In this document: in pieces, positions 32,922 through 45,192 of the stretch
Numbering within the stretch: position 1 is the stretch's first letter
Layout of the letters: each line of letters starts with the position of its first letter
NCBI GenBank assembly: GCA_022457155.1
Contig: JAJGOT010000003.1
Location: 1,897,501-1,961,500, forward strand
DNA length: 64,000 bases
DNA from: Cladopsammia gracilis
Taxonomy: Eukaryota > Cnidaria > Anthozoa > Scleractinia > Dendrophylliidae
Reading direction: 5' to 3'
Made by a program: the position numbers and the translations under genes
Notes under the pieces: generated by a model
The model's input: the letters and a program-made list of their open reading frames with translations, nothing else
Database searches by the model: none
Told to the model about the DNA's origin: nothing

Positions 32922-35499
32922 TCAAAGTGTAGCATTTAATAAAAATGGGGATGCATTCAATCCAAATACAACCCTACAAAACCTGTAGACAACAACTTGG
33001 GACAAATCAGGGGGTTTCTCTACCCACAAGAAGCGCAGGCAATCTCTATCCTCTGGGTCAACTTCCACATTCAAAAAGGCCTTTTCGATATCTCCCACCA
33101 GGACCACTCTATTTTCCCTGAATCGAAGTAAAATGTTGTAAAGCAAGGGGGTCAAAGGGGGTCCAACGTGCAAAGAATCATTCAAACATGCAACACTCTT
33201 GCTTCCTTTCGAGGAAGCATCATATACCACTCTTACCTTGGTAGTAGCTGACTCTTGGCGAACAACTGCTTGGTATGGTAAGTAATGAATCCTGGGGGCC
33301 TTTTCCAACTCCACTACCTTTTCTATCACTCCCACTCTTAACTGGTCTCCTATGATCTTCCCATACTCCTTGAGAATCTCAGGATCCTTCTCTAGTCTTC
33401 GCATCTGAGTTTTAAGACGATACAGACTGGTTTCATAATTACTGGGAAGTTCTGGTTGTCCCTCCTTCCAAGGTAAGTGAACAGAGTATCTGGTCCCATT
33501 GAATGAGATGCTATTTTCAAATGACTCATGAAGCTGTTCAGTAATCTCTCTAATACCCAGTGTCTCCAGATCCCACAATCTTTGAACATCTAGACTTTCT
33601 TGCTCTTCAACAGAGCTTGCAATGAAATTTACCTGCGTGAAGTGTACATCACTGCATGCGTTTTTGCCCTTCATGGGTCCTGACAAGACCCACCCCAATT
33701 CAGTTTCTACAGCAACGGGCTCGTCAAAGTTGCCTCTTATTGAGCACCCTTTCTGAAATTGCCACAAGAAGTCTGCCCCGATCAACACATCTATAACCAT
33801 CTCATCCTTTCCCTTACTCACATCAGAGAACCACAGCCCTTTTAAGTGGGGGTAATCAGATTTTACTAATTCTACATGGGTATTTGGTATACTAGAAATT
33901 TCGGGAACTATGTATGCCTCCATGTTAATGAACCTCTCCCCCCCTATAGGACTCACCTTGACTTGGACAACGTCCCTTTGCTTCATATCCCTTGAGCGTT
34001 GGCCAAATGTACTTATTGCAAGCCAGTCTTGCCTGGTAACAGGAAGCCGCGCAAGCCTAGCAACTCTGGCTGTGACAAAGGAACGATGGCTGCCAGCATC
34101 AAATAAAACTCTGACTCTCTGTGGCTGACCCTCCCCGGTGATGACTGCACGGGCAGTCTGTAGGGCTACACGATCTCCCGCACCCACGTGAAAACTACTG
34201 GGACTAGTACATGTAGTGGTAGGGTTACCCTCTGGTCTAACTTCAAATTCACTGACTGTTGGCTTATCCTGCTTATCACAAATTGAAATGTGGTGGGACT
34301 TCCCACACTTGTTACTTAATTCAATCAACTTACAATCACGGGCTCTGTGCCCCTTTTGTATACATTTGAAACATCTACCGTACTTAACTAAAATGTTCTT
34401 ACGTTCAGTCACATCACTCACTTTCTTACAGTTCGCTGATGCGTGTCTTCTAAGGCAAAACGCACAGTTCTCCACTTCCTGCTTTGTGTAAAATGTGTTG
34501 CTGTCCTTCCTGTTCTGCGTATTTCCACCCGCCGACACTGCATAGTAATGGTCTTCCCTCAGTTCTAACTCCTTTAGAAACACGCTCAACAACTCCTCCA
34601 TTGACCAGTTCAGAAAGTCGGCTCCCCTTGTGATAGTCAGGCGAAATGCTTCGGGCAACTTTTGTAAAACGGCGGGAACTACCACTGCTGCAAAGGTAGT
34701 TTCGTCCACTCCGAGAGCCTTGAGACCTCTAAAATGAGCTCCACAACCGTCGTAGAGTTTCCTCAAACGAGTTGTATCTTTATCGCTGAACACCGGCGCC
34801 AAATTTAGCAAGTCATTCACATGAGCACGCTGTATGGCAGTTTCTTTTCCATACTTTTTCTTCAAAACATCAACAGCGGCCGCATAATTCACTGCTGTCA
34901 AGGAGAATCCCGCGATGGTCGATCTGGCCGGTTCAGTGACTAAACTTCGCAAGTAGGAGAATTTGTCGACGGCTGTGAGGCTTTCGTTTTGGTCGATGGC
35001 GCTTTCGAAAGCGTCCCAAAATTCTTGCCATTCTTGGATCTTCCCGTGAAATTTCCTTACTTCAAGCTTGGGGAGTCTTACTTTCGTCTTGCTTTGCTGA
35101 GGGATTCCTGACGCCATGTTTAAATTATGAACTTGAGTGGCCGGTGACGATACACTTTGCTGAACCATCGGTGGTGGCGGATCAAATTTACTCATCATTT
35201 CTTCCATTCTCATTACAATATCGTTCAGTTCTGCTCTCACTCCATCACTGTTCTCAATTTCCTTCTCGATACGCTCTTCGACTCCCTCGGTCGTCCCACT
35301 TGCAATCAGGTCAATTATTTGGTCATCCAATGTTTTGAGCGACTATCTTCAGTCGCATCGACTGAATTGATTCTTTCAACCAGAATTTATCCACTGGATT
35401 ATCTTCATCACTCAGCCTGTCTTTCAAACGATTAAGAAGTTTAGTGGCAGATCCTCTATGAGCCGCTCTGATTTTAACTTTCTTCGCTACTTCTGACAT
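32922..35499 (-). pseudogene. BEL/Pao gag, protease and N-terminal reverse transcriptase
   Basis: An ATG at 35499 opens a basic N-terminus (MSEVAKKVKIRAAHRG). A frameshift near 35325-35345 moves to the long frame of 802 codons. In it, DUF1759-type Gag sequence lies at about 83-240 (LPKLEVRKFHG, WQEFWDAFESAI), a CCHC zinc knuckle at 320-333 (CFKCIQKGHRARDC), a DUF1758-type aspartic protease with DAGS at 411-414, and the start of reverse transcriptase (VRVVYDASSKG, VGDIEKAFLNV) near the C-end. It stops at TGA 32922-32924. Confidence 0.88.
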
Positions 35500-35552
35500 A
35501 TTTTCAGTCCGCGCACATGGTCAATCTTGTTGACGTCTCCAAGCTCGATTAT

Positions 35553-35568
35553 CCGGCTCGAAGGACCA
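35553..35568 (-). other. Primer-binding site of the BEL/Pao element
   Basis: Minus-strand TGGTCCTTCGAGCCGG starts 3 nt inside the 5' LTR. TGG plus a T-arm-like TTCGA complement is the signature of a tRNA 3' end; I do not name the tRNA. Confidence 0.7.
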
Positions 35569-35571
35569 CTA

Positions 35572-35833
35572 TGTTAGAAATCCACACATCAAAGGACTTC
35601 ACAATCTTTATTTTTGTCTATCACAGGACTGTATAGCTTCACAATCTCGCTACAATCTTAAACTTTCGAGGTAACAATCTTTTCAAAACACTCGTGCTTT
35701 CTCTCATGTTCCATTACAGCATCTGAACATTCTCTCTTCGAGCACATCATTCACTTGTCAATCAACTTGGAGCTACGCACGTGACCAGACACGTAACTCT
35801 ACTTGTGTGTAACGCAACTACGGATTTCGGACA
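35572..35833 (-). repeat. 5' LTR of the BEL/Pao element
   Basis: 262 bp with the same ends as 29794-30055; followed by the duplication AAAGC. Confidence 0.93.
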
Positions 35834-35838
35834 AAAGC

Positions 35839-36678
35839 GCTTAAGCGAGTGCATGTTTGTGGTCTGACAAAGCCATATATTCATAGCTTTATTTAGTTAA
35901 CTAAGACTTTAGACAACGTTACAACTGAGAGAAATTTATTTGGCCGTATTTTATCAAAAATTCAAGCTATCGCTATTTCAATAATTTCAATACAGTGCTT
36001 CCTTGACCTTCAATCTGAAGAAATATGCATGTTAAATTTCATATAATATATGGTACGCTGTTTTGAATAATGCCTCAGCATATATTTTTTTCAGTTAGGT
36101 AACATTCCTACTGTTTAATGTCTCCCCTGCATAGCAATGATTTCTACGGCCTACGGTTATGACTTTTCATGTTTTTTGGGAACATGATTTTCACCCTTTG
36201 TTATAAAGTCATTGTTTGCTGTGGCGTGTAGGTCATTATAGGTCATCCCTGTTTTAGTAACTATGCATGTTCACTAGCCAGGTCCTCATGTTTCGTGAAC
36301 TTTGTAATGAAACGTTTGTTTATATGTATTTACTGCTGGCATATTTGCAGCATGAAATTCGGTGGGAGTCTTTCTGGCTTTACCTGGATGGAAAATTTGG
36401 AAAAAGTATAAGTATTCCCTTTATTATGTCAGATCATTGACTTGCAATTCCAGTACTAGGCCTTTGGAAATCGATCAGTCCAGTAGAGAAGAATATTTGT
36501 GGAGGCGCGCTTGAATTGGCTAATATCCTTTACGGTGTGTGCTTAATATTTCCCATCTGTTGTAAAAATGAACTGGTATTGTTTATAGCATTACGTTCCA
36601 AAGAAAGGGAAGAGAGAGTTTGAGGTAAGCAATAGCATTGTTGCTGTGGAATCCATCGACCTAAAAGAATTAGCTTAC
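35839..36678. other. No gene seen; possible decayed 3' tail
   Basis: AT-rich. From 36530 to 36678 the minus-strand frame of the Mutator-like remnant stays open past its likely splice donor, so this part is probably intron. Confidence 0.35.
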
Positions 36679-37640
36679 AAGTGATGCATTCTTCTTGTAT
36701 TGCCAGCTTTCTTGCCTCAGCTCTGTTTTTTGTTAGTTGTTCCTGTACTACCTCGTCGTGAGCCTTGCTTAGTACCTCTTCATGATCATACCAGGTTGAA
36801 AGGAACATACTAAATGGCATGTTGAGCATTTCACACAACTTGGCAATATCCTCTTTTCCAATTCCCATCTCAAAAGCACCATACACTATTCGTCTATTAA
36901 AATCTTTGCCTTGAATTGTCCGTGGAGTGGTGTCATTGCAGGGGTGATCACTAGTGCCAAAGAACTCTGTTATGCCACAGTCACATTTGACAAAGATTGA
37001 ACTGCTCATCCCCATTCTGTTCACTGTACCGTCTAATACTTCAACTTCACCCACAGGGGTAAATTAAAGGAAATAATCTATCATTTTCTAGTTTAAATCA
37101 CAATAAATTAGTGGATTATGGATTTATATCCATGTTGTGCTTCCTAGTAATAATATTATGTAAAAATTTCAATGGGCTCACCTGAGGCACATGGTGCATG
37201 AGTATGAATCCTCTTCACAAACTTTCTAAGGCTTTCCATTGATACCAGGTGATATCCTTGTGCAGTCTCCAAGTCATCCAAAATACTTTCATCCCAGGAA
37301 GAGGCATCAACTGCACAAGCGCCAAGGTTTCGAGAAGAAGCTGGGACTGTTGGTGGTGGAATCATTTCACTCACCACATCTTCTCCGACAAACGTGATGT
37401 TTATGGTGTGTTCTTTCATGGGGTTGCTCACTCTTTAACTGGCTCGTCGCTCTGCGACAAGACAGTTCTTAAAATACCCTCTTTTTTTCCCGTCGGGTCA
37501 CCTGCCCCGGGAAACATTATTGCTGCGGCCAACACCGTACCTGCTTTACTTCCGGTTTTCAGATATGACGTAATCAGTGATGTCATCAAAACGATGTCAT
37601 GGCAGCGACACGCGGTCCCGCCGTAATGCCGCCAACCCCA
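36679..37640 (-). pseudogene. Mutator-like transposase family gene remnant (5' part)
   Basis: Exon at 37183-37431 (MKEHTINITFVGEDVVSEM, ATAQ-like AETAQGYHLVSMESL) ends TCAG|GTGAGC. The next exon, 37044-36679, joins in phase 1 and reads SSSIFVKCDCG, FNRRIVYGAFEMGIGKEDIA and LCEMLNMP, then a helical segment and donor GTAAGC. The pattern NRRxVYxxxEMGxG after a CDCG finger is what I know from Mutator-like transposase proteins abundant in Cnidaria. Upstream, 37460-37640, a frame with IMFPGAGDPTGKKEGILRTV looks coding but is shifted by one base relative to 37431. The catalytic part is not present in the window. Confidence 0.5.
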
Positions 37641-38352
37641 ACCCATACTACACTAACCTTCATCTTCAAGTCACCTATATTAAAGGCAAAAACGAATCGG
37701 TGGCTTCCTTGTGGTGGCATTTTTTTATAAAAGCAATTTAAAATAGAAATGTGGTGTACACAGATGCGAGAGATGCAAGAGATAATTCTTGGGAACATGC
37801 AGGTTCTCATCGTCTTGCTGCTTTAGAAAAATTGCTACTTTTGTACATTTCGGTACATTAAAACATATGACAAATGTTTTTTTACACATGCGCATGACAT
37901 ACATTTTACGTGATTTGTTCTAATTGGCATATAAATCAATCATTTATTTCTCACATCAAGGTGAATGTTGCTTTTGTATACAGCATGCCACTTGAGGCCA
38001 AATTTGTCGAGATTCTGTAGAAATAAGAGCTAATTTTAGGCCTGCACATAGTAAATAAAAAGAACAATATAAGTAATATAAGTCCAGAAACGAATATATA
38101 TATTTTTTTGGTTTAGGCCTATTCTGATATAAAATTGCTAACTTAGCTTGTGTTGATCTGTGGTCACCAGCATCGTCGCTCAAACTCTTAAAGCGCGAGC
38201 GTAGACGCTTAGTTCTTATAGTTTTTATACTTTATTTTATTTTATCTTTACTTATATTTTCTTTCACTTTACAAATTAACTCAACGACCTACATCTTGAC
38301 TGATCTGGTAAGCAATACTGAACACTTTACACTAAAGTTATAGTAGTTATAG

Positions 38353-38436
38353 CATGGAGCGAAGTAACTTCTGTTGTGGAGCGATCTAACTTTTGTGATG
38401 GAGCGATCTGCCTTTTGATGGAGCGATCTGACCGGT
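38353..38436 (+). repeat. About 22-bp tandem repeat, four units
   Basis: GGAGCGAxxTxACTTxTG-type units: GGAGCGAAGTAACTTCTG, GGAGCGATCTAACTTTTG, GGAGCGATCTGCCTTTTG, GGAGCGATCTGACC. Confidence 0.7.
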
Positions 38437-39458
38437 TACCGAAGCGAACTGTAACCAATAATTAAACAACTACAATTCAAATATTTACAGTTCTAATTTC
38501 GACGGAATTGTTAAAATTGTGTCCTATTTCTGGTAAAAGGAAAGCGGGTTGGACTTTTTTAACCAAATCAATTGACAAACAGTTGAGTTTAGATTGAATA
38601 AATTGTTGAAGAAAACACATCCCGGCAAGTCCAAGAACTGCTGAGTGAACAATTCTCAAGCATTACGTCATGGAGTCACGCTCAAATTCCACACATCTCG
38701 TATTTATGTCACGCCATGGTCGGATGTTAATTATTTGATGTTGATATTGTTAATTTATTCAAAATCCTATCACCGATTCTCCAAAATGCCTGTGTTTAAA
38801 CAATCCTGATTCCTTGTAGTAGGTGGTTTCAAGCATTTTAAAGCGAAAAATATACAAAGTTCTAAACTTGTTTTTTCTAACAGTACTGAGCCTATCAGAG
38901 AAAAAATATAGACCTGAAATTGGGGGTTGGGCAATTTTTCTGAGCATAATTTTTTTCCGTCATGATGTTGTGCAAGAATTTTTTTCGGGATTCTTCGATA
39001 CCCTTATTACATGAAATTTTCGCGACACGGTCATATTAAAATCATTCTCATTAAAAATTCAGCGATAATTGCATTGTTTGCCCATTCAGCCCCGAACTCC
39101 CCTGTGACTGAAATCAAAGCCGCCACCAGGCTTTTCATAATGACCGTAGATTACCAGGTATAAAGGCTCATACACGTGATCGATTTGCGTCGTGTGATTG
39201 GCTGATATGCTCATGAATTGTTAATGAGTTTTTGAATTCCTTGTAAAGTATTATAAGTAGTAGTGTTATCCTCAGTGAGACTTTTATGGCTGTGAGGGCC
39301 TGTGTTGTACGTTACGTCACAAAAAACCATGTGCTCGAGAAAGCAATCGGAAAATGGAGTATTATAAACAGATTTATGGTATCAAAACTTAACTTGAAAT
39401 ACACAAGCTTCCTCGTCATCTACCATATAAAACTGGAGATCGTGTCATGCATGTTGTA

Positions 39459-39526
39459 GCACCACAGAAGACATTACTTACAGGGAGCACCACAGAGCAC
39501 CACAGAAGACATTACTTACAGGGAGC
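39459..39526 (+). repeat. Direct duplication of a roughly 28-bp word
   Basis: GCACCACAGAAGACATTACT, continuing TACAGGGA, occurs twice about 38 bp apart with a partial third start between. Confidence 0.7.
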
Positions 39527-40120
39527 CTTTTCGAATCATGAAACAACTTGAGGTCCTTGAGTTTTGCCGAACTCACTAATTCCTGCAGAAGTACTAATTG
39601 AAGTTAATATGGGTAATAAAAAGTTTAATGGCAATGCAAAATTGTAAATGATCCGAGAGTATTTCTGTGATTTAGACTACGGAGTCTATATATACGTTTA
39701 CATGTACTCGGAGTCAAAATTTAATTTTAAAAGCCCTGTGAGGTTTATTCATTTGTCGGCTAAAACCTCTCGGAATTTTGCATAACTCAAAAGTATAGTA
39801 TAATTTGAAACCTTTCCAATAATGTGTAATGCAATAATTTCATAAGGTAAAAGTCTCATTTATATCTCTCTTTATCAGCAATATACAGGGGTATGAACCT
39901 CAACGATGAACGTCAACGATGGAGAGAATGCACACTCTGCTTGGCTTTTAAACTTACAACTGTTTGTTATACTTGTAATCGAGTAATGTAATATTGTTGT
40001 TTAAATAATCATAATTTTAAAAACCTGTGCCCCTTTCGCACCACGTGCTCTTAAATTCTAGACTGCTTGATTTCTTCTCACTTATATTCATTTTCGTTTT
40101 GTCTCCTATAAAAGACTGTC

Positions 40121-43100
40121 ATGGACAATATAGACAAGGTTGTACAAGGCATCGCTATTGGAATGCTGATTGCCACTTTCCTTCTCAACACCAATCGTGT
40201 TCTAAAGGCCATCCAGTTAATAAAAGAATGCTTGATTTTCCTTAGCACTGAAGCTCTGGAAAAAGAAACTGAATTCGTCAGATCAACTTCCAAAGTGCTT
40301 TATACCCAGTTGTTGGAAGGGTACCATCTTATTGACCATCATACGAATGCGATAAAATGCGGTAGAAAGCTTCTGGTCTTAGTGCGCGAGAGTGGCGAAA
40401 GAGCCAGAGAAGGACAAGTAACCTTTCACCTAGCGGGATTGTATGAAGGTCAAGCTAAATATAACGAAGCAAAAGAACTTTATACAAATGCACTTAGCAT
40501 TATGATAGCAACTGGAAAAAGGAAAGGAGAAGCCTCATGTTATGGAAAACTAGGAACAGTGTTTCAGTCTCTTGGTGAATATGCCAAGGCTAAAGAACAT
40601 CTGAAAAAAGCACTTGCAATCAGAATAGAAATTGGAGACATGAATGGACAAGCCTCATGTTATGAAAAACTTGGAACTGTGTTTCGGTCTCTTGGTGAAT
40701 ATACCAAGGCTAAAGAACATTACAAAAAAGCGCTTGCGATCTTAAAAGAAATTGGAGACGTAAATATAGAAGCCTCGTGTTATGCAAACCTAGGAACAGT
40801 GTGTCAGTCTCTCGCTGAATATGCCAAGGCTCAAGAACATCATGAAAAAGCACTTGCGATCTTCAAAGGAATTGGAGACAAAAATGGAGAAGCCTTGTGT
40901 TATGCAAACCTAGGAACAGTGTTTCGATCTCTCAGTGAATATGCCAAGGCGAAAGAACATAACCAAAAAGCACTTGTAATCAGAAAAGAAATTGGCGACA
41001 TAAATGGAGAAGCCTCGTGTTATGCAAACCTAGGATCAGTGTTTCAGTCTGTCGGTGAATATGCCAAGGCTAAAGAACATCATGAAAAAGCACTTGCGAT
41101 CTTCAAAGTAATTGGAGACAAAAATGGAGAAGCCTCGTGTTATGCAAACCTAGGAACAGTGTTTCAATCTCTCAGTGAATATGCCAAGGCGAAAGAACAT
41201 AACCAAACAGCACTTGTGATCAGAAAAGAAATTGGCGACATAAATGGAGAAGCCACGTGTTATGCAAACCTAGGAACGGTGTTTCAGTCTCTCGGTGAAT
41301 ATACCAAGGCTAAAAAACATCTCAAAAAAGCACTTGCGATCGTAAAAGAGATCGGAGACATGAATGGAGAAGCCTCGTGTTATGCAAACCTAGGAATTGT
41401 GTTTCAGTCTCTCGGTGAATATGCCAAGGCCAAAGAACATATCGAAAAAGCACTTGCGATCAGAGAAGAAATTGGCGACATAAATGGAGTGGCCTTGTGT
41501 TATGCAAACCTAGGAACGGTGTTTCAGTCTCTCGGTGAATATGCCAAAGCTAAAGAACATCTCGAAAAAGCACTTGCGATTGTGAAAAAAATTGGCAACA
41601 TAAATGGAGAAGCCTTGTGTTATGCAAACCTAGGATTACTGTTTCAATATCTCAGTGAATATGCCAAGGCTAAAGAACATCTCGATAAAGCACTTGCGAT
41701 CAGAATAGAAATTAGAGACAGAAATGGAGAAGCCTGGTGTCATGCAAACCTAGGATCAGTGTTTCAATTTTATGGTAAATATGCCAAGGCTAAAAAACAT
41801 CTCGAAAAAGCACTTGCAATCAGAAGAGAAATTAGTGACAGAAATGGAGAAGCCTTGTGTTATGCAAACCTAGGATCAGTGTTTCAATCTCTTGGTGAAT
41901 ATGCCAAGGCTAAAGAACATCATGAAAAAGCACATGCAATCTTAGAAGAAATTGGCAACATAAATGGAGAAGCCTTGTGTTATGCAAACCTAGGAATGGT
42001 GTTTCAGTCGCTCGGTGAATATGCCAAGGCTAAAGAACATCTTGATAGAGCACTTGAGATCAGAATAGAAATTGGTGACATAAATGGAGAAGCCTGGTGC
42101 TATGCAAACCTAGGATCAGTGTTTCAATCTCTCGGTGAATATGCAAAGGCTAAAGAACATAATGAAAAAGCACTTGCGACCAGAAAAGAAATTGGCGACA
42201 TAAATGGAGAAGCCTCGTGTTATGCAAACCTAGGATCAGTGTTTCTGTCTCTGGGTGAATATGACAGGGCTAAAGAACATCTCGATAAAGCACTTATGAT
42301 CAGAAAAGAAATTGGCGACATAAATGGAGAAGCCTTGTGTTATGCACACCTAGGAACGGTGTTTCAGTCTCTCGGTGAATATTCCTTGGCTAAAGAACAT
42401 ATTGCAAAAGCACTTGCGATCAGAAAAGAAATTGGCGACATAAATGGAGAAGCCTCATGTTATGCAAGCCTAGGAATGGTGTTTCAGTCTCTCCGTGAAT
42501 TTGCCAAGGCTAAAGAATATAATGAAAAAGCACTTGCGATCAGAAAAGTAATTGGCGACATACATGGAGAAGCCTTGTGTAATGCAAACCTAGGATGGGT
42601 GTTTCAGTGTCTCGGTAAATATGCCAAGGCTGAAGAACATCTGAAAAAAGCACTTACCATCTTAAAAACAATTGGAGACAAAAATGGAGAAGCCTTGTGT
42701 TATGCAAACCTTGGATGGGTGTTTCAATCTTTTGGTGCATATGCCAAAGCTAAAGAACATCTCGAAAAAGCACTCTTATTGCATAAAGAGATTGGAAACA
42801 TTAAAGCTGAGGTAACAAACCACGCTAACCTTGGATTTGTAATGCTGTCGCATGGAGACAAACATGGAGCAAAATACCATCTCTTTGACTGCATCCGTAA
42901 AAGTGAGGAGATGCGCTATTTCCTGAGAAATAATGACCAATTCCAGATATCGTTGTTTGACGAGCACGTTGATTACTACCGGTTTTTAAGTGCATTGTTC
43001 TTTTCAACTGGTAAGCATAATGAAGCTCTCTACGCTGTAGAGCTTGGACGAGCCAGAGCCCTGGCAGACTTAATGTCAGCTCAGTACTCTTTGGAAAACA

Positions 43101-44356
43101 AAATATCTGTCAATCCACAGACATGGGTTGGTCTTGAAAGGATCGTGGACAAAGGAAGTAACTGTTGTTGCCTATACATTTCATACTATAAAGATGCTAT
43201 ATTTTTGTGGATTGTTAAAGCAGACAAACCGATACTACTTCGGCAAATATATGTTAGAGACTGTTTTGTTAACAAGGGAAAGGATATGCATGTAGAGGAA
43301 ATTTTTGGAAACGAAATAAACACAAACTTTCAATTTTCACCTCGAGAGCAATGCGAAGATCGATCATGGTTTTCTAACAATGTTACCCACCCATCACGTA
43401 AATCATCTCAGGAAGATGCCATCAAAGCTTTTCGCCTGATAGAAGAAGAGGAAGACGAGAACCAGCTACCTGACCTTACTCTTGCTGAGTGTTACAAAAT
43501 GATCATCGCTCCTGTGGCTGACTCACTTGATGAAGCCGAAATCATTATTGTTCCTGATCGTCATTTTTTCAAAGTCCCATTCGCAGCATTAAAGGATGAA
43601 AGTGGAAAGTTTTTATCAGAGAATTTCAGGATACGCATTGTTCCTTCTTTGACGACTCTGAAGCTCATACAGGACAGTCCAGCAGGCTATCACAGTCAGA
43701 CTGGTGCACTGATAGTGGGAGATCCTGGTGTTGGTGATGTGCTTTACAAGGGACGCCGTCAGAAACCATTACCATTGCCTTGTGCAAGAGAGGAAGCAGA
43801 GATTATTGGACGACTGCTCGGAGTTCAGCCTTTGCTAGGAGAGGATGCAACTAAGCAGGGGGTGCTTCAAAGGATTCATTCAGTGAGTCTGATACATTTC
43901 GCCGCTCATGGTAATTTCGAAAGAGGAGAAATTGTTCTTTCCCCTCAAAGACCCACTAGTGCGTTTCCACAAGAGGAACACTACTTGTTGACAATGATAG
44001 ACATTTCACGAGTTCGACTGCGAGCCAAACTGGTAGTTCTTAGTTGTTGTCACAGTGCACGTGGGCGTATAAGAGCTGAAGGAGTTGTTGGAATTGCCCG
44101 CGCGTTCTTAGGATCCGGTGCACGCTCAGTGTTGGTAGCCCTGTGGGCCATAGAAGACAGAGCAACAAAGTATTTCATGAGTCGTTTCTACGAGCACCTT
44201 GTTCGTGGAGAAAGTGCCAGTGAATCACTTCACCAGGCCATGAAGTGGATGAGAGGTAACGGCTATTCTGAAGTGGGAAAATGGGCGCCATTTATGCTGA
44301 TTGGAGATGACGTGAAAGTTGATTTCCATGAGTTAAGGTTAGTAGAAATTGTTTAA
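40121..44356 (+). CDS. TPR-CHAT protein (caspase-like protease with tandem TPRs)
   Basis: A single uninterrupted frame of 1411 codons; ATG in good context (G at -3, G at +4). Residues about 8-22 are hydrophobic ([13 protein letters not shown]), a possible membrane or signal anchor. Residues about 134-930 are twenty TPRs of exactly 40 residues with core [20 protein letters not shown] and [10 protein letters not shown]; one or two degenerate TPRs precede them. The C-terminal 320 residues are a CHAT domain: [22 protein letters not shown], catalytic-type His1263 in HFAAHG, Cys1310 in [11 protein letters not shown], then [14 protein letters not shown] is a clan CD (caspase/separase-like) protease fold; human TTC28 and the bacterial CRISPR-associated TPR-CHAT protein share this architecture. 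TPRs probably bind a partner or sense a signal and the CHAT domain cleaves a substrate; the substrate is unknown. Nothing in the frame is broken. Confidence 0.93.
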   Translation: MDNIDKVVQGIAIGMLIATFLLNTNRVLKAIQLIKECLIFLSTEALEKETEFVRSTSKVLYTQLLEGYHLIDHHTNAIKCGRKLLVLVRESGERAREGQVTFHLAGLYEGQAKYNEAKELYTNALSIMIATGKRKGEASCYGKLGTVFQSLGEYAKAKEHLKKALAIRIEIGDMNGQASCYEKLGTVFRSLGEYTKAKEHYKKALAILKEIGDVNIEASCYANLGTVCQSLAEYAKAQEHHEKALAIFKGIGDKNGEALCYANLGTVFRSLSEYAKAKEHNQKALVIRKEIGDINGEASCYANLGSVFQSVGEYAKAKEHHEKALAIFKVIGDKNGEASCYANLGTVFQSLSEYAKAKEHNQTALVIRKEIGDINGEATCYANLGTVFQSLGEYTKAKKHLKKALAIVKEIGDMNGEASCYANLGIVFQSLGEYAKAKEHIEKALAIREEIGDINGVALCYANLGTVFQSLGEYAKAKEHLEKALAIVKKIGNINGEALCYANLGLLFQYLSEYAKAKEHLDKALAIRIEIRDRNGEAWCHANLGSVFQFYGKYAKAKKHLEKALAIRREISDRNGEALCYANLGSVFQSLGEYAKAKEHHEKAHAILEEIGNINGEALCYANLGMVFQSLGEYAKAKEHLDRALEIRIEIGDINGEAWCYANLGSVFQSLGEYAKAKEHNEKALATRKEIGDINGEASCYANLGSVFLSLGEYDRAKEHLDKALMIRKEIGDINGEALCYAHLGTVFQSLGEYSLAKEHIAKALAIRKEIGDINGEASCYASLGMVFQSLREFAKAKEYNEKALAIRKVIGDIHGEALCNANLGWVFQCLGKYAKAEEHLKKALTILKTIGDKNGEALCYANLGWVFQSFGAYAKAKEHLEKALLLHKEIGNIKAEVTNHANLGFVMLSHGDKHGAKYHLFDCIRKSEEMRYFLRNNDQFQISLFDEHVDYYRFLSALFFSTGKHNEALYAVELGRARALADLMSAQYSLENKISVNPQTWVGLERIVDKGSNCCCLYISYYKDAIFLWIVKADKPILLRQIYVRDCFVNKGKDMHVEEIFGNEINTNFQFSPREQCEDRSWFSNNVTHPSRKSSQEDAIKAFRLIEEEEDENQLPDLTLAECYKMIIAPVADSLDEAEIIIVPDRHFFKVPFAALKDESGKFLSENFRIRIVPSLTTLKLIQDSPAGYHSQTGALIVGDPGVGDVLYKGRRQKPLPLPCAREEAEIIGRLLGVQPLLGEDATKQGVLQRIHSVSLIHFAAHGNFERGEIVLSPQRPTSAFPQEEHYLLTMIDISRVRLRAKLVVLSCCHSARGRIRAEGVVGIARAFLGSGARSVLVALWAIEDRATKYFMSRFYEHLVRGESASESLHQAMKWMRGNGYSEVGKWAPFMLIGDDVKVDFHELRLVEIV

Positions 44357-44925
44357 TACTACTGGGTGTATAAATACGTAAAATAGTGTTTAGTAATAAT
44401 GGTAATAATAATAACAATTATAGCAATAACAAAATTCTCGATTGTGATTGGTCATCCGCACACCTATTTATGTAATTGGCACGTGGTCACGTTGGTGTCC
44501 AATAACAACTATCTGTAAGCTGTTAGCTGTGATTGGACACCTAAGTTGTGCGCGCGCATCAATCAAGTGCGCTTAAATGAGTTCTTTTCTTGCTGTTTCC
44601 CTCCCGGTTTCAATCCTTGACGTTTTAAGTACCAGAAGGTTCACATAGACTTTTTACTCATGCGCGAAGCGGCATGAGGTAAGGTTTCGGCTCCGTTTTT
44701 CTTGTTTTTATTATTTTTATTTTTTGTGTCACGATTTTGCATGCAAATTTATGCACGCATATTTTAAATTGTACACTTCCGGTTTATAGCTTTGCCACTA
44801 CACTTCCTGTTTAGTGACTTCCGGCTACTCTCACTTCCGGTAAAAGAGCGTTACTCAAGTGTCACGACAGCGTCTCCTACAACCCTACTTACATTAGCAG
44901 TGTTCATGTTTGGTATATATAAGAC
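44357..44925. other. 3' flank of TPR-CHAT gene; no gene seen
   Basis: Holds a TAATAATGG-type microsatellite at 44391-44432, and two near-copies of GTGATTGGxCA in AT-rich DNA (44450 and 44530). No clear AATAAA follows the stop closely. Confidence 0.35.
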
Positions 44926-45192
44926 TTAGAAGAATCATTCCCTTCATTATGGTACAGATTTAATGAACACCGCCGTACTATAGATAATCCTAACACCAAG
45001 TCTAAACCTACTACAGCCGCTGAACATTTTCTCTCCTCTCCTAATCACACTGCTAATGACATGCAACTAATCCCCATTGAAAAAATTTTCTCTAACCGAG
45101 ACTCGATTCGTAAGGCCAAAGAAGCTTTGTTAATTTCAAAAGGCAGAACACTTTTTCCTCACGGCCTTAACATTCGCGAAGAAATATACTAA
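44926..45192 (+). mobile_element. Penelope-like retroelement, endonuclease C-terminus
   Basis: An 88-codon frame without its own start reads LWYRFNEHRRTIDNP, TTAAEHFLSSPNHTANDMQL, IEKIFSNRDSIRKAKEALLI and FPHGLNIREEIY before TAA. The order R-x-x-EHR, HF...H, R...E...I...P-GLN fits the end of the GIY-YIG endonuclease of Penelope-like elements. Reverse transcriptase is missing. The non-coding tail continues to the hammerhead-like motif at 45363. Confidence 0.7.

Larger units (their letters stand above)
29794..35833 (-). mobile_element. BEL/Pao LTR retrotransposon, structurally complete
   Basis: A 6040-bp element with two 262-bp LTRs, flanked by the 5-bp duplication AAAGC (29789-29793 and 35834-35838). 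Reading on the minus strand: 5' LTR, primer-binding site, gag, aspartic protease, reverse transcriptase, RNase H, integrase, a purine-rich tract, 3' LTR. This order and the Gag (DUF1759-like) and protease (DUF1758-like) types are those of BEL/Pao. I count about eight differences between the LTRs (about 97% identity), so the insertion is fairly recent. Four in-frame stops and one frameshift in gag-pol make it non-autonomous as read. Confidence 0.93.
37650..40120. other. No gene seen upstream of the TPR-CHAT gene
   Basis: Intergenic, AT-rich, with two small tandem repeats (listed separately). The last 50 bases before the TPR-CHAT ATG are pyrimidine-rich and end CTATAAAAG, which could be an intron acceptor for a 5' untranslated exon, or a TATA-like element. 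No other support. Confidence 0.35.

Noticed and set aside
42776..43007. Minus-strand frames inside the TPR-CHAT gene
   Set aside because: Antisense shadows of an intact, motif-bearing frame.
40121..44356. Bacterial contamination, suggested by the intronless TPR-CHAT gene
   Set aside because: Flanks are eukaryotic repeats on both sides (BEL/Pao, Mutator-like, Penelope-like), there is no ribosome-binding site, and base composition matches the surroundings.
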